Shown in pieces: positions 43,701 to 55,643 of a stretch of 64,000 bases of DNA. A model generated the notes under the pieces. That model was not told the origin of the DNA, did no database searches, and saw only the letters and a list, made by a program, of their open reading frames with translations. The position numbers were made by a program, and so were the translations under genes. The stretch lies in contig NC_064676.1 of the NCBI RefSeq assembly GCF_023278565.1, forward strand, positions 868,001 through 932,000. The letters are read 5' to 3'. How positions within the stretch are numbered: the stretch's first letter is position 1; the number at the start of each line of letters is the position of its first letter. The DNA is from Colletotrichum lupini (Eukaryota; Ascomycota; Sordariomycetes; Glomerellales; Glomerellaceae).

Positions 43701-45488
43701 TCAAACTCCTACATCAGCCGGCATCAACAAGCGTTCCCTCTTCATCAAAACACTGCCGGCCAAGACAAGTGCCCCAGCAGTGACGACCAAGATATAAGGC
43801 AGATTCAGAGCCTCGACGATAGCCTCGAGAACCTCCTGCTGCATCCGCGGAGACAGCGTCGTGACAAAGTCCGTCCCGACACCAGCAATCGCAGCCTGGA
43901 TCTGGGCCTCCGTGACAGTGTCCGGGAGAATCGCAGTCAGCCGCTTCTCAGCTCTGTTCAGAAACACGGCGTTACTGACTGCCAGCGCGATGTTGATACC
44001 GTTCGTCTGCGCCAAAGGAATCAAAAAGGACGCAACAGCAGCCTTGGGTGCCGGCACGCTGGCCTGGGCAATCGAGAAGCCCGCTTGTGGGAAAGTCTCC
44101 ACGCCAGCAACGAGCATGGCTGAGGCACCATAGATCCAGGCTGTGCTTGTGTCAGTTTTGACGACATGCATCAAGGTGGAAGTAATGACACTGATGATGC
44201 CGCCGACGGTGAATCACGGCATGTACAGCCCGAACTTCCCGGACGGATGCGATGGCATGCCGTCATGCGTTAGGGTTACGGTGACCATGACTAGGCTGAA
44301 CGGAAGCAGGGGGACAGCCGCGTTGATGGCGCTGTCACCTCTCGTGGACTGGAAGAAGATGGGAACAAGGTACACCGGCACGAAAATGGCGCAGCCCCCG
44401 GCCGCCGTAATGCAGAATATGAGGATGATGGTGTGGTAATACTGCGAGAGGCGATGAGCTCGACTAGGAAGATGCGGCGCTCCTTGGCTGTACCGATCCA
44501 GTACGCTTGCTGAACGCCGAAGATGATGAAGAGGACGCCTGCGACAACGAAGAGTGCTATGTCGGAGCCCGAGTCCCATTTGTACGGACGCCGCCGAACG
44601 AGATGCCCAAAGTGAAGCAGACGATGGAGCCGAGCATCAACGGAGCACCGATCCAGCCGATCTCGACGAGTCGCTGCAGGATGGTCACGCCAGGCTGAGG
44701 GTCAGGAGCATGAAGAGATAGACAGGCACGGCTAGGCCGCCGATGGTGAGGTTGATGTAGAAGGCCCAGCTCTCTGGTGTCAGTCACCGTGGAGGCCATC
44801 AATCATAGCCAAGGCTACTTACCGCCACGTCGCATCCGAGTCAGTAAAAGCGCCTCCCACCACCGGTCCAAGCAGGGTTCATAGCCTTCACGTAATCCTA
44901 ATACTAGCGAGATACGCAGGTCGCTCCTGAATCGTCATGGTCGCTGCGATGAGGACCACCACTCCGAGATACATACCAACACCGTCGAGCCCGCACAGCG
45001 CACGCCCGACGATGAGGCTGGTCATGTTTGACGCCGCGCTGCAGAGAGCACTACCCGCTTCAAAGACAGGGACACTAGCGATGTCCAGTCACATGGGCTT
45101 TAGATGTGAATACAGCTGGCCATAAAAGAGGTTAACAGCCGTGGCCGCCATGATGAAAGCGACGGCAAACCATGCAAATGTCCTTGATAGAGTCTAACTG
45201 CAACACAATCTGAGGCTGCACGTCGGCGACGATGGTGTTGTCCAGGGCAAAGAGGAAGGTCGAGGAGAAGATGGCGGAGACGATGAGGTATCACTTAACC
45301 CCGGTGACGGTACGGACAGGCTCGATGAAGACGGCATCTTTGCCTCGCTTCGTGTCGGTGTTGTCCCCTGATAGAGGGCCCTCGGTGGAAGAGGAATCGG
45401 GCTGGTCTGCCTTCTCCAGCGGTCCTCCGGTCTGCGGCTGAATTTCAGCCTTGGCCATCATATTGTCGAGGGTTGGCACTTGAAACAT
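43701..45488 (-). pseudogene. Dead DHA2-type MFS drug/toxin efflux transporter
   Basis: Minus-strand translation recovers, in order, the blocks of a 14-helix DHA2 transporter: SAIFSSTFLFALDNTIVADV, MTSLIVGRALCGLDGVGMYL, LLGPVVGGAFTDSDATWR, WAFYINLTIGGLAVP, IGWIGAPLMLGSIVCFTLGI, YLVPIFFQSTRGDSAINAA and an intact C-terminal 157 codons. The frame is broken by five TGA codons at 45291-45293, 45089-45091, 44888-44890, 44879-44881 and 44214-44216, four of them (all but 45089-45091) at clear Trp positions. It is also broken by about four frameshifts (near 45176, 44700, 44590 and 44450). One ordinary intron is still recognisable near 44766-44823. The closest living relatives would be fungal efflux pumps of the aflatoxin-pump type. 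Clearly nonfunctional as a single protein. Confidence 0.82.
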
Positions 45489-46868
45489 ACGAGTGTGAAG
45501 CCGTCGAGCGTGAGATACTGTGGCCTTCTACATTGTTGCCCGGATTCGCAAACGTTCAAATACTCTTCCGACTCTCTCCTCCTTCGACCACCGTTATCTC
45601 AGGCTCATACGCCATCAAGCTGTAAGCTGACCTCGAGCCATCTGGAACAATGGCTTCCGCAATCTCGTAATTCTCAAAGCAGAGTCAGCGTGTAAGCTCT
45701 GTATATAGCTGCAGCATATCAAGCCAGCTCTTGCAGTGAGCGAGCTTACCAGCTAACCCGCCAAACTCTGGGTTTGGCGTTGAATCGCAGGCTGCAGCAA
45801 AGACAGCCCAGGCGATAATGATCCATTTGACCCCAGCTATACACGCCTTTGAGCTTCCGACTGATGCCGCTGAAAAGACATCTCAGGTTACACGGAGGCG
45901 CACGGATAGTCGGTCCGTAAAACAGCCTCTTTGAACCGGCGCCGGCGCTTACCGCAGCCTCACTAACCCTTGAGCATTGACGAAGCATGCATACAAAGCC
46001 CATCATACAGGCCATGGATGAGGGTGGTCCAACGTCCCGGATATCTGGGAAATCCAAACCTTACCACCCTCGCACCGCTGTCCGATTGGATTTCTGACGA
46101 CGTGACACGATGACGAGTCGAGCGGGTGATGGTTTTGATAAGCTTCCGGGAGCCCAAGCTGACGGGTTGCAGGTAAGGAACGCCATAGTTGTAGATTTGG
46201 AAGATGCTGGGCCCAGTCTGGTGCATTATACAAAGTCTTTCTGATGTGTTGGCCAACGCAGTGTACGCGCTTCCTCCCATTTAGGACGCCTCGATGTCGT
46301 GGTTCAGTGAAACTTATCGAATCGTTGAGGCTGAGATAAGCACATGAAACTCCGGCGCATGGAGTGATATAATAGTCAAGCGGCCGGCGGTCCCAATTAT
46401 GGATGATCCCAATTCGTTAAAACTCGCCTCACTCTCACTGCAATCCACAGACGTCAAGGTGCGTCTTTCTTGGCACTAAGTAAGACGTCCAGGAAACATA
46501 CCAGGAGGTGCCAGAATGCCTTGCTAATCAAAACATCCTCTGACTTCAGGTGGCGAACACTATCTACCAGCGTAATCACAATTCACGGACTCAGAGACAA
46601 AGTTATAGTCCTCTTCTTGTCTCTTATCTGTTACTACATTGTTTCAACATTCCCGGCATTCGACGATTTCGGACTTGAGGTTCCTGATGTGTTCAACGTC
46701 TACGTTTCCATGAAGCGAGCTGAGAGCAAATACTAGCTGGGCTTGCTCTAAACGATTCCTGGATGATTTGATATTCACGAGCATTCCCATATTTCCCGGC
46801 GTTTTTCCCTAGAGAAGCATCCAATTCCTTCCTGTTAACCCAGTCTCGGCATTACGAAAGGTTGATGC
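45489..46868. other. Region of unassigned, probably decayed sequence
   Basis: Minus-strand stretches look partly coding, for example near 45760-45840 (GVKWIIIAWAVFAAACDS) and near 45590-45690 (NYEIAEAIVPDGSRSAYSLM). They sit in different frames with stops between, and no family is recognised. An 88-codon plus frame at 46470-46736 starts at a non-ATG codon. Probably one or more gene relics next to the dead MFS gene. Confidence 0.35.
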
Positions 46869-48945
46869 TCAGGCGGTGCTAGATCCCGCTTTAATGTCGC
46901 CTTCCTCAGACTCAAAGGTCACCGAAACGTTCTTGGCTCCCACGCTCTGGCCGTTATGAATGACGGTAAAGTCAATGCTCGCACCGGCGCAGCTCATGTC
47001 GACATGGTATTTCAGTTCGTAGAACACCTTTCCCAACGGATTGGTCCAATGTGGCAGATTCTCGAAGTCGAGTTTCTTGCTGAAAGTGATGTCGCACAGC
47101 TGCTTGACATGGCTGTTCATCTCTTTTGGAGGAGGCCAAGCAGTGCTGATAAATAAGGTGACTGAAATCTCCTTTGGCGCAGTTTCGAAAAGCCGGTGGT
47201 AATCTTTCCGAACGGGATCTGTACTGGAAACATCCATACCCTTATAGCATTGTTAGGGCGATTGCCTGTTTGCATTGTTTAGTGGGATAACATACCTGTT
47301 CGAGAAACCACTCCATCTGGTGACCTGCTTTCCATTTCTGCTCTTCTTTGCACCAGATCTTGGACTTCTTGCTGTGAATCTTGGGATCGAAGGTCGTCCT
47401 ATACTTGATTCCATAGCTAGCTCGGGCGATTCTAGACTTGACGCTGATTGAAAGTCCAGAAGACAGGTTTAAATGGTCCAGACCTTGGATTACTGCACCA
47501 CGACAGATGGCGGTCCAGCTTGAACAGATTAGCAAGAGTACAAAGAGAAGAGTCGAGTAACCCACGGCTTGGTACCCGAAGACTGAAGAAGCGCAATGTT
47601 CTTGTCAATGGTGCGTTGAAGATGAGTACGGAGGTAGCGGCATCTGCCAAATCCTCCGACTAGAATGACGTTCTTTTTTGTCGGTATGTCAGAAAGCTAT
47701 TCTCAAAGGAGACGTTGAGCGGATCTTCTTACCGTAGGGAGCTTGCCCGACTTGGAGCGAACACCATCGATCTGCTTTTGCACGAGTGCTGCAATCTTGG
47801 TGACAATCGGGTCAAACACAGGGGTGAGGTCTTGCAAGTTGAGAATCAGGTTTCTCTTCCGCTTGATGCCGCGATTAGGTGTTCCTTTGGCTATGCACTC
47901 GGGAGGCAGCTTAATGTGCCAGTCGCGAACTTGACCGTCGAATTGCTGCTTTATTCCGTGTTCCCAGTCTCCATTGAGGATGCTCGCGGCATCATCCTTA
48001 GGGATACTGCTCCAAGCTTGAGGGGTGACCTTGTTCTTGAGGAGTTCAACAAATGCCTCATCAAGAAAGACGCCGCCACACAGGTCGCCATCTCCCTTGA
48101 TGGCTTCTCGAACGACCATCGGCTTCAGCTTGAGGATCTCGTAACTGATGAGATCGACGGTGCCTCCTCCAGCGTCGCAAACAACGAAGTAGTCGCCCAC
48201 CTAGGTGTGCCATCAGCTTACCAATCGTTGTTACATAAGGAGCAACAGATCATACCTTGATGTTTGGTCGTCCTGCGAGATCCTTCAAAGTAGCCAGAGC
48301 TGCGGCCTCGGGCTCCGAAATGAAGGACAATGTGGTCGCTCCAGCAAGGCGTTTATTGAGAAGACCGGCATTTTCGGCTGCTCGCTTCATTCGAGCCTTC
48401 GCATAGTCTGGCCAGATAGCGGGCAAGGTGATGACAACGTGGAACTTGCACATCTTGATGAGGTCATTTCCCGCAGAGATACCAATGCACTCAATGGTAT
48501 GATTCCACAGAAGTCGAAGATAACTGCTGATCACCTCAACAGGGACTTTGTTCGCTTCTCTCACTAGCTTTCTAGCTGTAGCAAGTTGCGAAGAAGTCTG
48601 GAGTTTCTCGGGAAGGTCGGCATCATCAATCAGGAGAAGCTTGAACCACTTCATTGCATCCGGGCTCTTTTCAACTGAGACTCCATGGCCCCAAGAGATG
48701 GCGCCTTGGGTGCCTTCATAAAGAACGGTGGTTGGCGTCTTCTCGGTGTCCGAGGCAAAGTTGAGCTCCGTTTCCCATCTGGTGATGACCTCGATGTCGT
48801 TGGGTTGACCAGAGAATGCCCAACTGACTCCAGAGAAGCTGCGAATTATTAGCTAGGACGCTCGATGAACAGAATGCCACGAAACATGTTCTTACGTCGT
48901 GCCGAAGTCAATGCCGATGACTATTGCGTTTTCGTCGTCTGCCAT
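46869..48945 (-). CDS. HSPA12-like Hsp70 family protein, six exons
   Basis: Exons 48945-48896, 48838-48256, 48200-47733, 47672-47566, 47518-47296 and 47240-46869 sum to 600 residues. One intron is only 47 bp. The nucleotide-binding domain is recognisable: IVIGIDFGTTFSGVSWAF (phosphate 1), VVITLPAIWPDYAKARMKRA, SEPEAAALATL, CDAGGGTVDLISYEI (phosphate 2) and VILVGGFGRCRYLRTHLQ (adenosine). PWTAICRGAVIQGL continues the core. There is no canonical Hsp70 peptide-binding domain; the last 150 residues form a different, beta-rich-looking region. This is the layout of HSPA12-type proteins, which are much expanded in filamentous fungi and may act as sensors or unconventional chaperones. Cytosolic. Specific role unknown. 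Confidence 0.9.
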
Positions 48946-49875
48946 GATAACTTTGTCCCTCAAGATTCTTGAGGCCGGAATTGCTTGCCTTCGTTTCCGG
49001 GGACTGATAAGATGAGGTGGCTGAGAGGGAAGTTCTAAGAAAAAGCCTTGTGTCGGCCAGGGAAAGAACGTCCAGCCAGGTGTTTACTCTGGGGAAAATT
49101 CGCTTCTGGGAAGAGTGATGGATAGGTTAGATAGGAATGTGTCAAGGATTGATGTGAGAGGTAAAATGAGAGGTGAAGCGGCAGGGAAGGTATAAAAAAT
49201 TGAAGGGGAAGGTCAGCTGTCGTGAGAGAGCTGTTGCTTACTACCTCGAGTTAGAAAGACGTAGGAGAAAAGTTTTGAAAGAGGGCAAGGCAAAACGTAA
49301 AATTGAAAGTCCTTGTGATGTGTTGTTTGAAAGAAGCGATCAAGGGAGGTAAAAGCGAAAGTTCGTGATGACTTCCCTGCTTTTCTTAGGAAGGCAAGCT
49401 GGGAAAGATCTGCGAAGGCAAGCGTTGAGATGGGTTCCTGCCTTGAGTGCAGAAGTTTCCTATGGTCATTCTGGAAGTTTTCCTCTTACGACAGTCTTGT
49501 TTGACGGCAACAAAGAGGATATTTCGTGTGAAAGCTTTCCAATAACCCCGCCTTTTCTAATTGGAATGACCGCTCAGAAATAAAGGCCCTCTTGCTTGAA
49601 GTCTGAAGAAGGTGCGATGCCGGCTACCTTACCTGACCTTCTTCACTTGGAATTAATACCCGAGGAACTTCCTTCCTACTACCTAACTGACCTCCCTCAA
49701 GCGACTTCGTCTTCGAAAATTCCAGGACATACTTTCTTCTAAGCGAGTCTATATCAGGGACGCAGCCGGACGAAACCCAAATTGCTATTTCCCCCATCGT
49801 TTCATCAAATCTTTCCTCCACAAGATTACTCAATAACCCTTCTCCTCCACGACTCTCGAACGAGGCTCCCTGATC
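48946..49875. other. Divergent promoter region
   Basis: Between the Hsp70-like gene (minus) and the coiled-coil gene (plus). A 69-codon minus frame at 49624-49833 is coding-like in composition but has no ATG. No other feature recognised. Confidence 0.45.
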
Positions 49876-51458
49876 ATGCCACCCTGGTTCGATTGCGGCA
49901 AGCAGGTCAAGTCTGAAGAAGTAAGTCAGCTAGAACGAGGACGCTCATCGAAACCTACTAAAATCTTGCTCGCAATTCAGCAGGAGGATGACATCGTCAT
50001 GATGATTCCAAGCGAGGCCCCCCCTGAGAATCTTCCTCGCGGCGGTAGGCGCGAGCGCGACGCTATCGCAGTCATTGGAAGGAACATACTTCATCCCGAG
50101 CCAAACCAAGATGGTCAGACTCCGCCAGACTTAACCCCGAATCTTTACGAGAGGGAATCTCAGCATCTCACAGATTTCACAGGAACAAATATGGCTGTTC
50201 CTTCTCGAGAGTGGCGGGCCCAAAATGAAAGCGTCTCCAGTGCTCAATTCCAGAGCCAAACCAAGCGGCCCCGTCTCACCGCGGACGGTGTTTTACGAGA
50301 AGCTACTGAGACTCAGCGACTCCGGGACAAGAATTTTCGTCTTGAAAAACATCTGGAGGAACAAATGACGGAGAACTCGAATCTCCAAGCCTTCGCAGCA
50401 AGTGCCAAGAAAGAAGTCGACGACACCAAGACGAAGCTGGACAGCTTGAAGAAGGCCTACAATCGCGACATACGATCAATGCAGCATCAGATTCGGGAGC
50501 TTAACGGACAGATTCACGGACTCAAAGGGCGCATTATTTCATATGAGACCCAGAAATCAAGCAATCAAGCAATCGCCAATTCGAACAAGGTGTCGGACGA
50601 CGCGATCAAATCTTGTTGGAAACGAATGGCCTACAACATCCAGAACATCGCGGCATTGTATCTCACTGCCTGCCCTCGAGAAAAAGACATCTTTCGACAC
50701 GGCCACAGTGAGAAGTCTTGTGCCGTTTGTCACATGGATCGTGCACACTTCATGCTTCTCAACAATGAAGATTTGAGAGACAGCGTGGTAGAAGGATACA
50801 TTTGGCGCGCGGTCATCCGCCACTTCTTCGGATCCGGCGGACCGGAGAACTATGGAAAGAGCTGGGCTGGTCGACCAGGGCAGCTTTTCACTGCCCTGTT
50901 TCACGATTTATTAGGTGGGAACCAGCCAAAAAGTCGTTTTCTCATACTACCTTAGTGGACTAACATACCCCGTGTCGTATAGCTCATCCTGCAGCGAATG
51001 CAGACCCATCGGAGATCCATAGGTGGAAAGCAGACTCTGGACGCATGATCGATCGGATGATCGGTGTCGATCAGGTCGAGATGCAAGAAGTCATATATGC
51101 CGAGTTCCAAGGACTCGTCAAATTTATTCCTCGGGATCGCTCTGATCGTAAGGCTCAGAAAATCCAACTATATAAAGATCTCGAAAAGATCTTCAAGGAT
51201 GCAGTCGAGCTACACCGAGTCTTCATGAGGTCCAGAGCCCATTTCTACGTCGATTGGACCGAGACGTTATCCACTACTGGAGATGTCACTCACTACCACC
51301 CGGACTTGCATGAGGCTGAGGTCTACGAGAAGGATCTGGATGATTCGAGCATTGTGAAGTTCGTCATTTCCCCCAGTTTGATGAAGATTGGCAACGCCGA
51401 TGGCGACAGCTATGACAAGCGCAGTCGCTTGATCAAGGCCTCTGTCATTTGCGATTAG
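49876..51458 (+). CDS. Coiled-coil protein of unknown function
   Basis: Exons 49876-50914 and 50983-51458 (68 bp intron GTGGGA...ATAG, phase 1) encode 504 residues. The first 130 residues are polar and disordered, ending in a basic KRPR (130-133) that may be a nuclear signal. A long coiled coil with heptad-like spacing occupies about 145-225. The C-terminal half is globular-looking, with CHMDRAHFMLL, IWRAVIRHFFG and a Lys/Asp-rich helix. The pair CAVCHMDRAH could bind metal but does not match a known finger. I recognise no family. Similar coiled-coil plus helical-C-terminus proteins are common in Sordariomycetes as lineage-restricted families. The long second exon in frame supports the model. 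Confidence 0.75.
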
Positions 51459-51963
51459 GCAGGAGGGTGGCATTGCGTTCTGAGACAGTGCTCCAGGGGA
51501 TGCAGCGAGAAGCAGTCGCGGGGGTATCTTTAGCCCTCAGAGCCAGGACGAAGAAAGCAAAGCTATCGAAGCAGATAGCGAGGGTTGTAGTAGAACGAAA
51601 AGGAAAGCGTTTCTGACACCAAGTGCTTCTCACGATGAGATGTGACATATCCCAATGCAATCCAAAAAACCACACACTGGCACGACAAGGTCATCATATT
51701 TACAATACCTTCAGAGACACTATGCTGCGAAGCTATCCAATTGTGAAAGATGGTGCAGAGTGAACTGCGTCTGATTACAGGAAAGAGACCAACTCTACTG
51801 ATGCTTCTTATGGCAGATGGAGATGACCATCACCTCATGACGAGGCACCTGCGAAATACACGGGCTTGTTGGACATAAGCACGGGCTATCCCTGGTGGTG
51901 GAAGATCTCCGGCCAAGCGCTAAGCTCGATAGACAATAAACTTCCGGTAATTTTCCATCAGCA
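51459..51963. other. Intergenic region before the tRNA
   Basis: No gene or repeat seen. Confidence 0.5.
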
Positions 51964-52035
51964 AGCACAATAGCTCAGGGGTAGAGCGCTGGGCTCATAA
52001 CCCAGAGGTCCCTGGATCGAAACCAGGTTGTGCTA
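51964..52035 (+). tRNA. Initiator tRNA-Met (anticodon CAT)
   Basis: 72 nt cloverleaf without intron. The acceptor stem AGCACAA pairs with TTGTGCT, the anticodon arm is CTGGG-CTCATAA-CCCAG, and the T arm is CCTGG-ATCGAAA-CCAGG. Features of the eukaryotic initiator are present: an A1:U72 first pair, three consecutive G:C pairs next to the anticodon loop, and A at positions 54 and 60 of the T loop (ATCGAAA instead of TTCGAAT). The internal A and B boxes (TAGCTCAGGGGTAG; GGATCGAAACC) serve as the RNA polymerase III promoter. It delivers Met to start codons. Confidence 0.95.
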
Positions 52036-52895
52036 AACTCATTTGCGTTTTTGCTATCTTTACTTCATTTCTTGCTCTTTCCCTCCAGTTTTTCACGTAA
52101 ATCATCTTCTCTGGGTTTGACTTCATGTGAGTTTTGGAGAAACTGCAAACCTTCAAGTTCTATAAAGCTTGCACAGAGCACTATGTCCCCCACCTCTCCC
52201 CCAACGCCATCGCACATCTTCTGCCCAATGCCAGATAATCTCCATCAAAACTATACCCCCAACGGCCCGGCGCATGTCTCAAAAAGCCGGAAATCGGAAC
52301 AAGCCCCGGTACTGAAGCCGCGCCATTCTGTAGCAACCTCCCCCCGCCGAGTCGGTACCGGCCGAACAAGCTTACTTGAGTCTTAGTAGCTTGAGGTCAA
52401 CGATGATAGGACACCGCCCCGGTCTCGCGCCATCGAATGAAGCGCTTATCTCCGCGACAATCCCCCGGAATCGAGTCTCGGTAAATGCTTTAAGCGCTCC
52501 ATGAGTCGCGCGTCATAGACGAAGTTCCGAGCTGTTTAGCATGTTTGCCGACGGGCTTTTCCTCCTTCCTCGATGCGCCGTTGGAAGAACATGGAGTTTA
52601 CAACCTCGAATTGACTTTACGCTCTGAGAATAAGGATACAGAAGGTTTAGTGGGACTTTCTGAAGGGCAAAGAGAAACAACGACTCTTGAAGATTGACAA
52701 CTCAACGCCATGACTTCATCATTTCTAATCAACTAGCCCCCCAACGGACTCCCGCGCGCTAAGAGGGTTTCGCGAACGAGCGGATAAACAATCTCTGGAG
52801 ACTGTTGACTTTGTCACTTTGTCGCATACCTTCAAGTCGAAGAGAAAGGAAGCTTAATCGGGGCGATCTCAGAGTCTCAATACAGAAGGGTCCCA
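52036..52895. other. Intergenic region
   Basis: T-rich stretches directly after the tRNA (52045-52085) may act as the Pol III terminator region. A Ser/Pro-rich frame with an ATG at 52182 (67 codons) has no other support. The rest is the leader of the MFS gene. Confidence 0.45.
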
Positions 52896-54789
52896 ATGCT
52901 GGAGAAGCGAAACTCTGTTGAACGCAGCAGAGGTGACACGGACGCCAGCAACAAGGACATGGGCTCAACGCCCGCAGGCGCAGGCGCAGGCGCAACGGCA
53001 GGGCCTGGCGAGGCGGTGGCTGCTGCTGCTGCGGAAGAAAAAGAAGCCTCCGTGCCGCAGGAAGTAATACGGAATTCAGCCGCGAACTCTGTTCGGGATG
53101 GCGGCTTTCGCGGCGGCGACGACGAGAAGCGGGTATCCACGGGCGGTGGTAACGAGACGAGGTCGCCGTCACCGTCACCTTCGAATTCGGACTGCGAATC
53201 GCATCGAGATGGTGGTGAGAAGGGCGGTCGCAAAGGAGTTGTTGGCGCAACAGTTTGGTTTCTGACCTGGACGCCGAGGAAGTTGCGATATGATTCCAAG
53301 AATCCTCCTCAATTCACTCTCGGCCTCAACTTTCTGTTTGCAGTTGTAAGTTACCTTCAATCATACACACATGATGGATTGAGATGCTAAGCGATCCAGG
53401 CGGCAACGTTCACCGTCGCGAACCTGTACTACAACCAACCGGTTCTCAACAGAATCGCAGAGACATTCAACGTCAGCTTCGAGAGGGCATCGTCGGTCGC
53501 GACGCTGATGCAAGCCGGCTATGCAGCAGGCTTGCTCTTCATCTGCCCTCTGGGCGACATGCTGCGCCGGCGGCCATTCATCCTAGGCCTCATCTGGGTG
53601 ACAGCGATGCTGGTGAGCCACCCAATACAAAGACCTTTTGCGCAGTCCATCATCCTAACACCTCCAGTGGCTCGGCCTATGCCTAACAAACTCCTTCCAA
53701 GCCTTCCTAGGCCTATCCTTCATCGTCGGCGCCACGACAGTAACACCGCAACTCATGCTCCCGCTCGTGGCAGACATGGCGCCCCCCGAACGCAAAGCAA
53801 GCTCCCTCTCCATAACGACATCAGGCCTCATGCTCGGCATGCTCATCGCGCGGCTGCTGTCCGGTATCGTGGCGAACTACACCTCCTGGCGCAACATCTA
53901 CTGGTTCTCCTTCGGGGCGCAGAACCTGCTGCTGGTGCTGCTCTTCTTCTTCGTGCCGGATTACCCCTCGACGAACCCGGACGGGCTGAATTACTTCCGC
54001 GCGCTGTGGACGATTGTGACGATGTTGTTCACGGAGCCGATACTGGTCCAGGCGTGTCTGATTGGGTTCTTCATCAGTTCCATCTTTACGTCCTTTTGGA
54101 CGACGTTGACGTTCTTGTTGGCTTCGCCGCCGTATGAGTACCCGTCCATTACCATCGGCTTATTCTCGCTGATCGGCATCGCGGCGATCTGCGGTGGGCC
54201 GGTGTATGGACGATTGATTATGGACCGATACGTGCCGTGGCTGTCTTCTGTGCTCGGGCAGACGGTCATTCTCATCGGGTGTATCATTGGTGCTTTTACG
54301 GGTACTTTTACCGTCGCCGGCCCTGTGATCCAGGCGATTTGCATCGATATGGGTATTCAGACTGCGCAGACTGCCAACCGGACTGCGATTTACACTATCA
54401 ACCCCAAGGCGAGGAACAGGGTGAACACGGCGTACATGGTGTGCGTGTTTTGCGGCCAGTTGACGGGCACGGCGGTGGGGAATAGATTATACGCGCAGGG
54501 CGGATGGAGGTACAGCGCGGGCACCTCAAGTATGTATTCTCGCCAGAGTCTCGTCACTGCCGTGGTATGCTAATGTTGTACAGTTGGATTTATCGGGTTG
54601 TCACTGATCATCACCATGCTCAAAGGCCCACGAGAGAAGAGCTGGATCGGATGGAGGGGCGGTTTCAAGCTGCGCAAAGACGCGCCGAAACCTCAGCCGG
54701 CCTCACCCGAAGAATCACAGGGGCCGGTACAGGAGCCGGTGGAGAAAAGGACGGATATCGGCGCCGGTGGTGAGGAAAATCGGCGGTGA
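52896..54789 (+). CDS. Major facilitator superfamily transporter with long polar N-terminus
   Basis: Exons 52896-53345, 53400-53612, 53668-54529 and 54584-54789 give 576 residues; the three introns are 54-55 bp. The N-terminal 130 residues are low-complexity (Ala/Gly/Ser/Glu, encoded by GCAGGC and GCT repeats) and cytosolic. Then come twelve helices: ATFTVANLYYNQPVLNRIA, AGYAAGLLFICPLGDMLRRR (with the MFS loop motif G-D-x-x-x-R-R-R), PQLMLPLVADMAPPERKAS, WRNIYWFSFGAQNLLLVLL and onwards. The short cytoplasmic tail is Pro/Glu-rich. The YYNQP and PLGDMLRRR motifs recall the bacterial YnfM-like and fungal general-substrate MFS groups. It would export or import a small molecule across the plasma membrane; the substrate is unknown. 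Confidence 0.9.
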
Positions 54790-55598
54790 CAGGGCCCGAT
54801 GGGTGGAGGAACTGGCCGGGGGATGAAGCTATCGGGGTGGTTGGGTCGTGCCGAGCTGCCGTTCCATGGTTTCGGGAGACGCTAATCAACTGTTCTAGAT
54901 TAGCCAAAGGGAATCTTGGTCAAACGAAACTCTATTTGTTTACTCGATGATTTTGAAACTGAGATGAAGAAGTTTACTTTGAAGTTGAAGGCGAAATGAC
55001 GCAGCTGTTTGGTTTGAAGTAACAACCGGCGCAAGTCTTCAGGCCAGAAAATGTTACCCGGCAGCCACTACAGCGAGACCCCGGGCAGCAGACCCGCCAA
55101 GGACGCCCGCCAAGACCCATAATGAGGCCGTCTGGGGAATTGAGTGGTGGCTGAGGCGAGGCAAACTTTAGCGAGGAATGTCACTGGACGGGGGGCAAAT
55201 GCACCACATGCTCCAGGGAGGGGCGGCCGTTGAAGGGTCGCTCCGGGTGCTGTAACCCGTTGCCTGTGGCCTACCTCACCTTAAAGCTCAACATCAGCGG
55301 CACAGCGCCCCCGCGATTGAGGCCCACCAAAATCACCAACCACCCGCCTGCGACCAACCGCCAAGATCGGCAAGGTAACCTGGCCGGCGGAAAGAGTGAG
55401 AAAAAAAACATGTTCCTCATCAATGAGTGAGAGAAAGACCAGGGGGGGGGAGGCGGATGATTATCTCACTCACTTCCCTCTTCACTCTCATTCTCACCGA
55501 CTCTCACCTCATTCACCTACAGAATAAGCCTCACTCACCATCAATTAAAGGCTTGCTCACCAATTGACGACAACTTACTCACGAACAACGACCTGGCC
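54790..55598. other. Intergenic region, leader of the CorA-like gene
   Basis: No gene seen. A G-rich run lies at about 55441-55455. From 55460 to 55590 the motif (C)TCACTCAC or CTCAC recurs many times, giving a strongly pyrimidine/CA-biased leader upstream of the CorA-like gene; the same word recurs in that gene's introns. Confidence 0.5.
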
Positions 55599-55643
55599 AT
55601 GTCAATCACCACCCGGCTCACCACCATCCCCCAAACGCCCTGA
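55599..55643 (+). promoter_or_regulatory. Upstream ORF overlapping the CorA-like start codon (TGATG)
   Basis: ATG at 55599 opens a 14-codon frame, MSITTRLTTIPQTP, that stops at TGA 55641-55643. The A of this TGA is the first base of the downstream ATG (55643-55645). Such overlap favours termination-reinitiation or leaky scanning control of the main frame. Seen directly; the regulatory role is inferred. Confidence 0.5.

Noticed and set aside
43701..45488. A-to-I editing of TGA to TGG as rescue of the MFS pseudogene
   Set aside because: UGA has G before the A, a disfavoured editing context, and about four frameshifts would remain.
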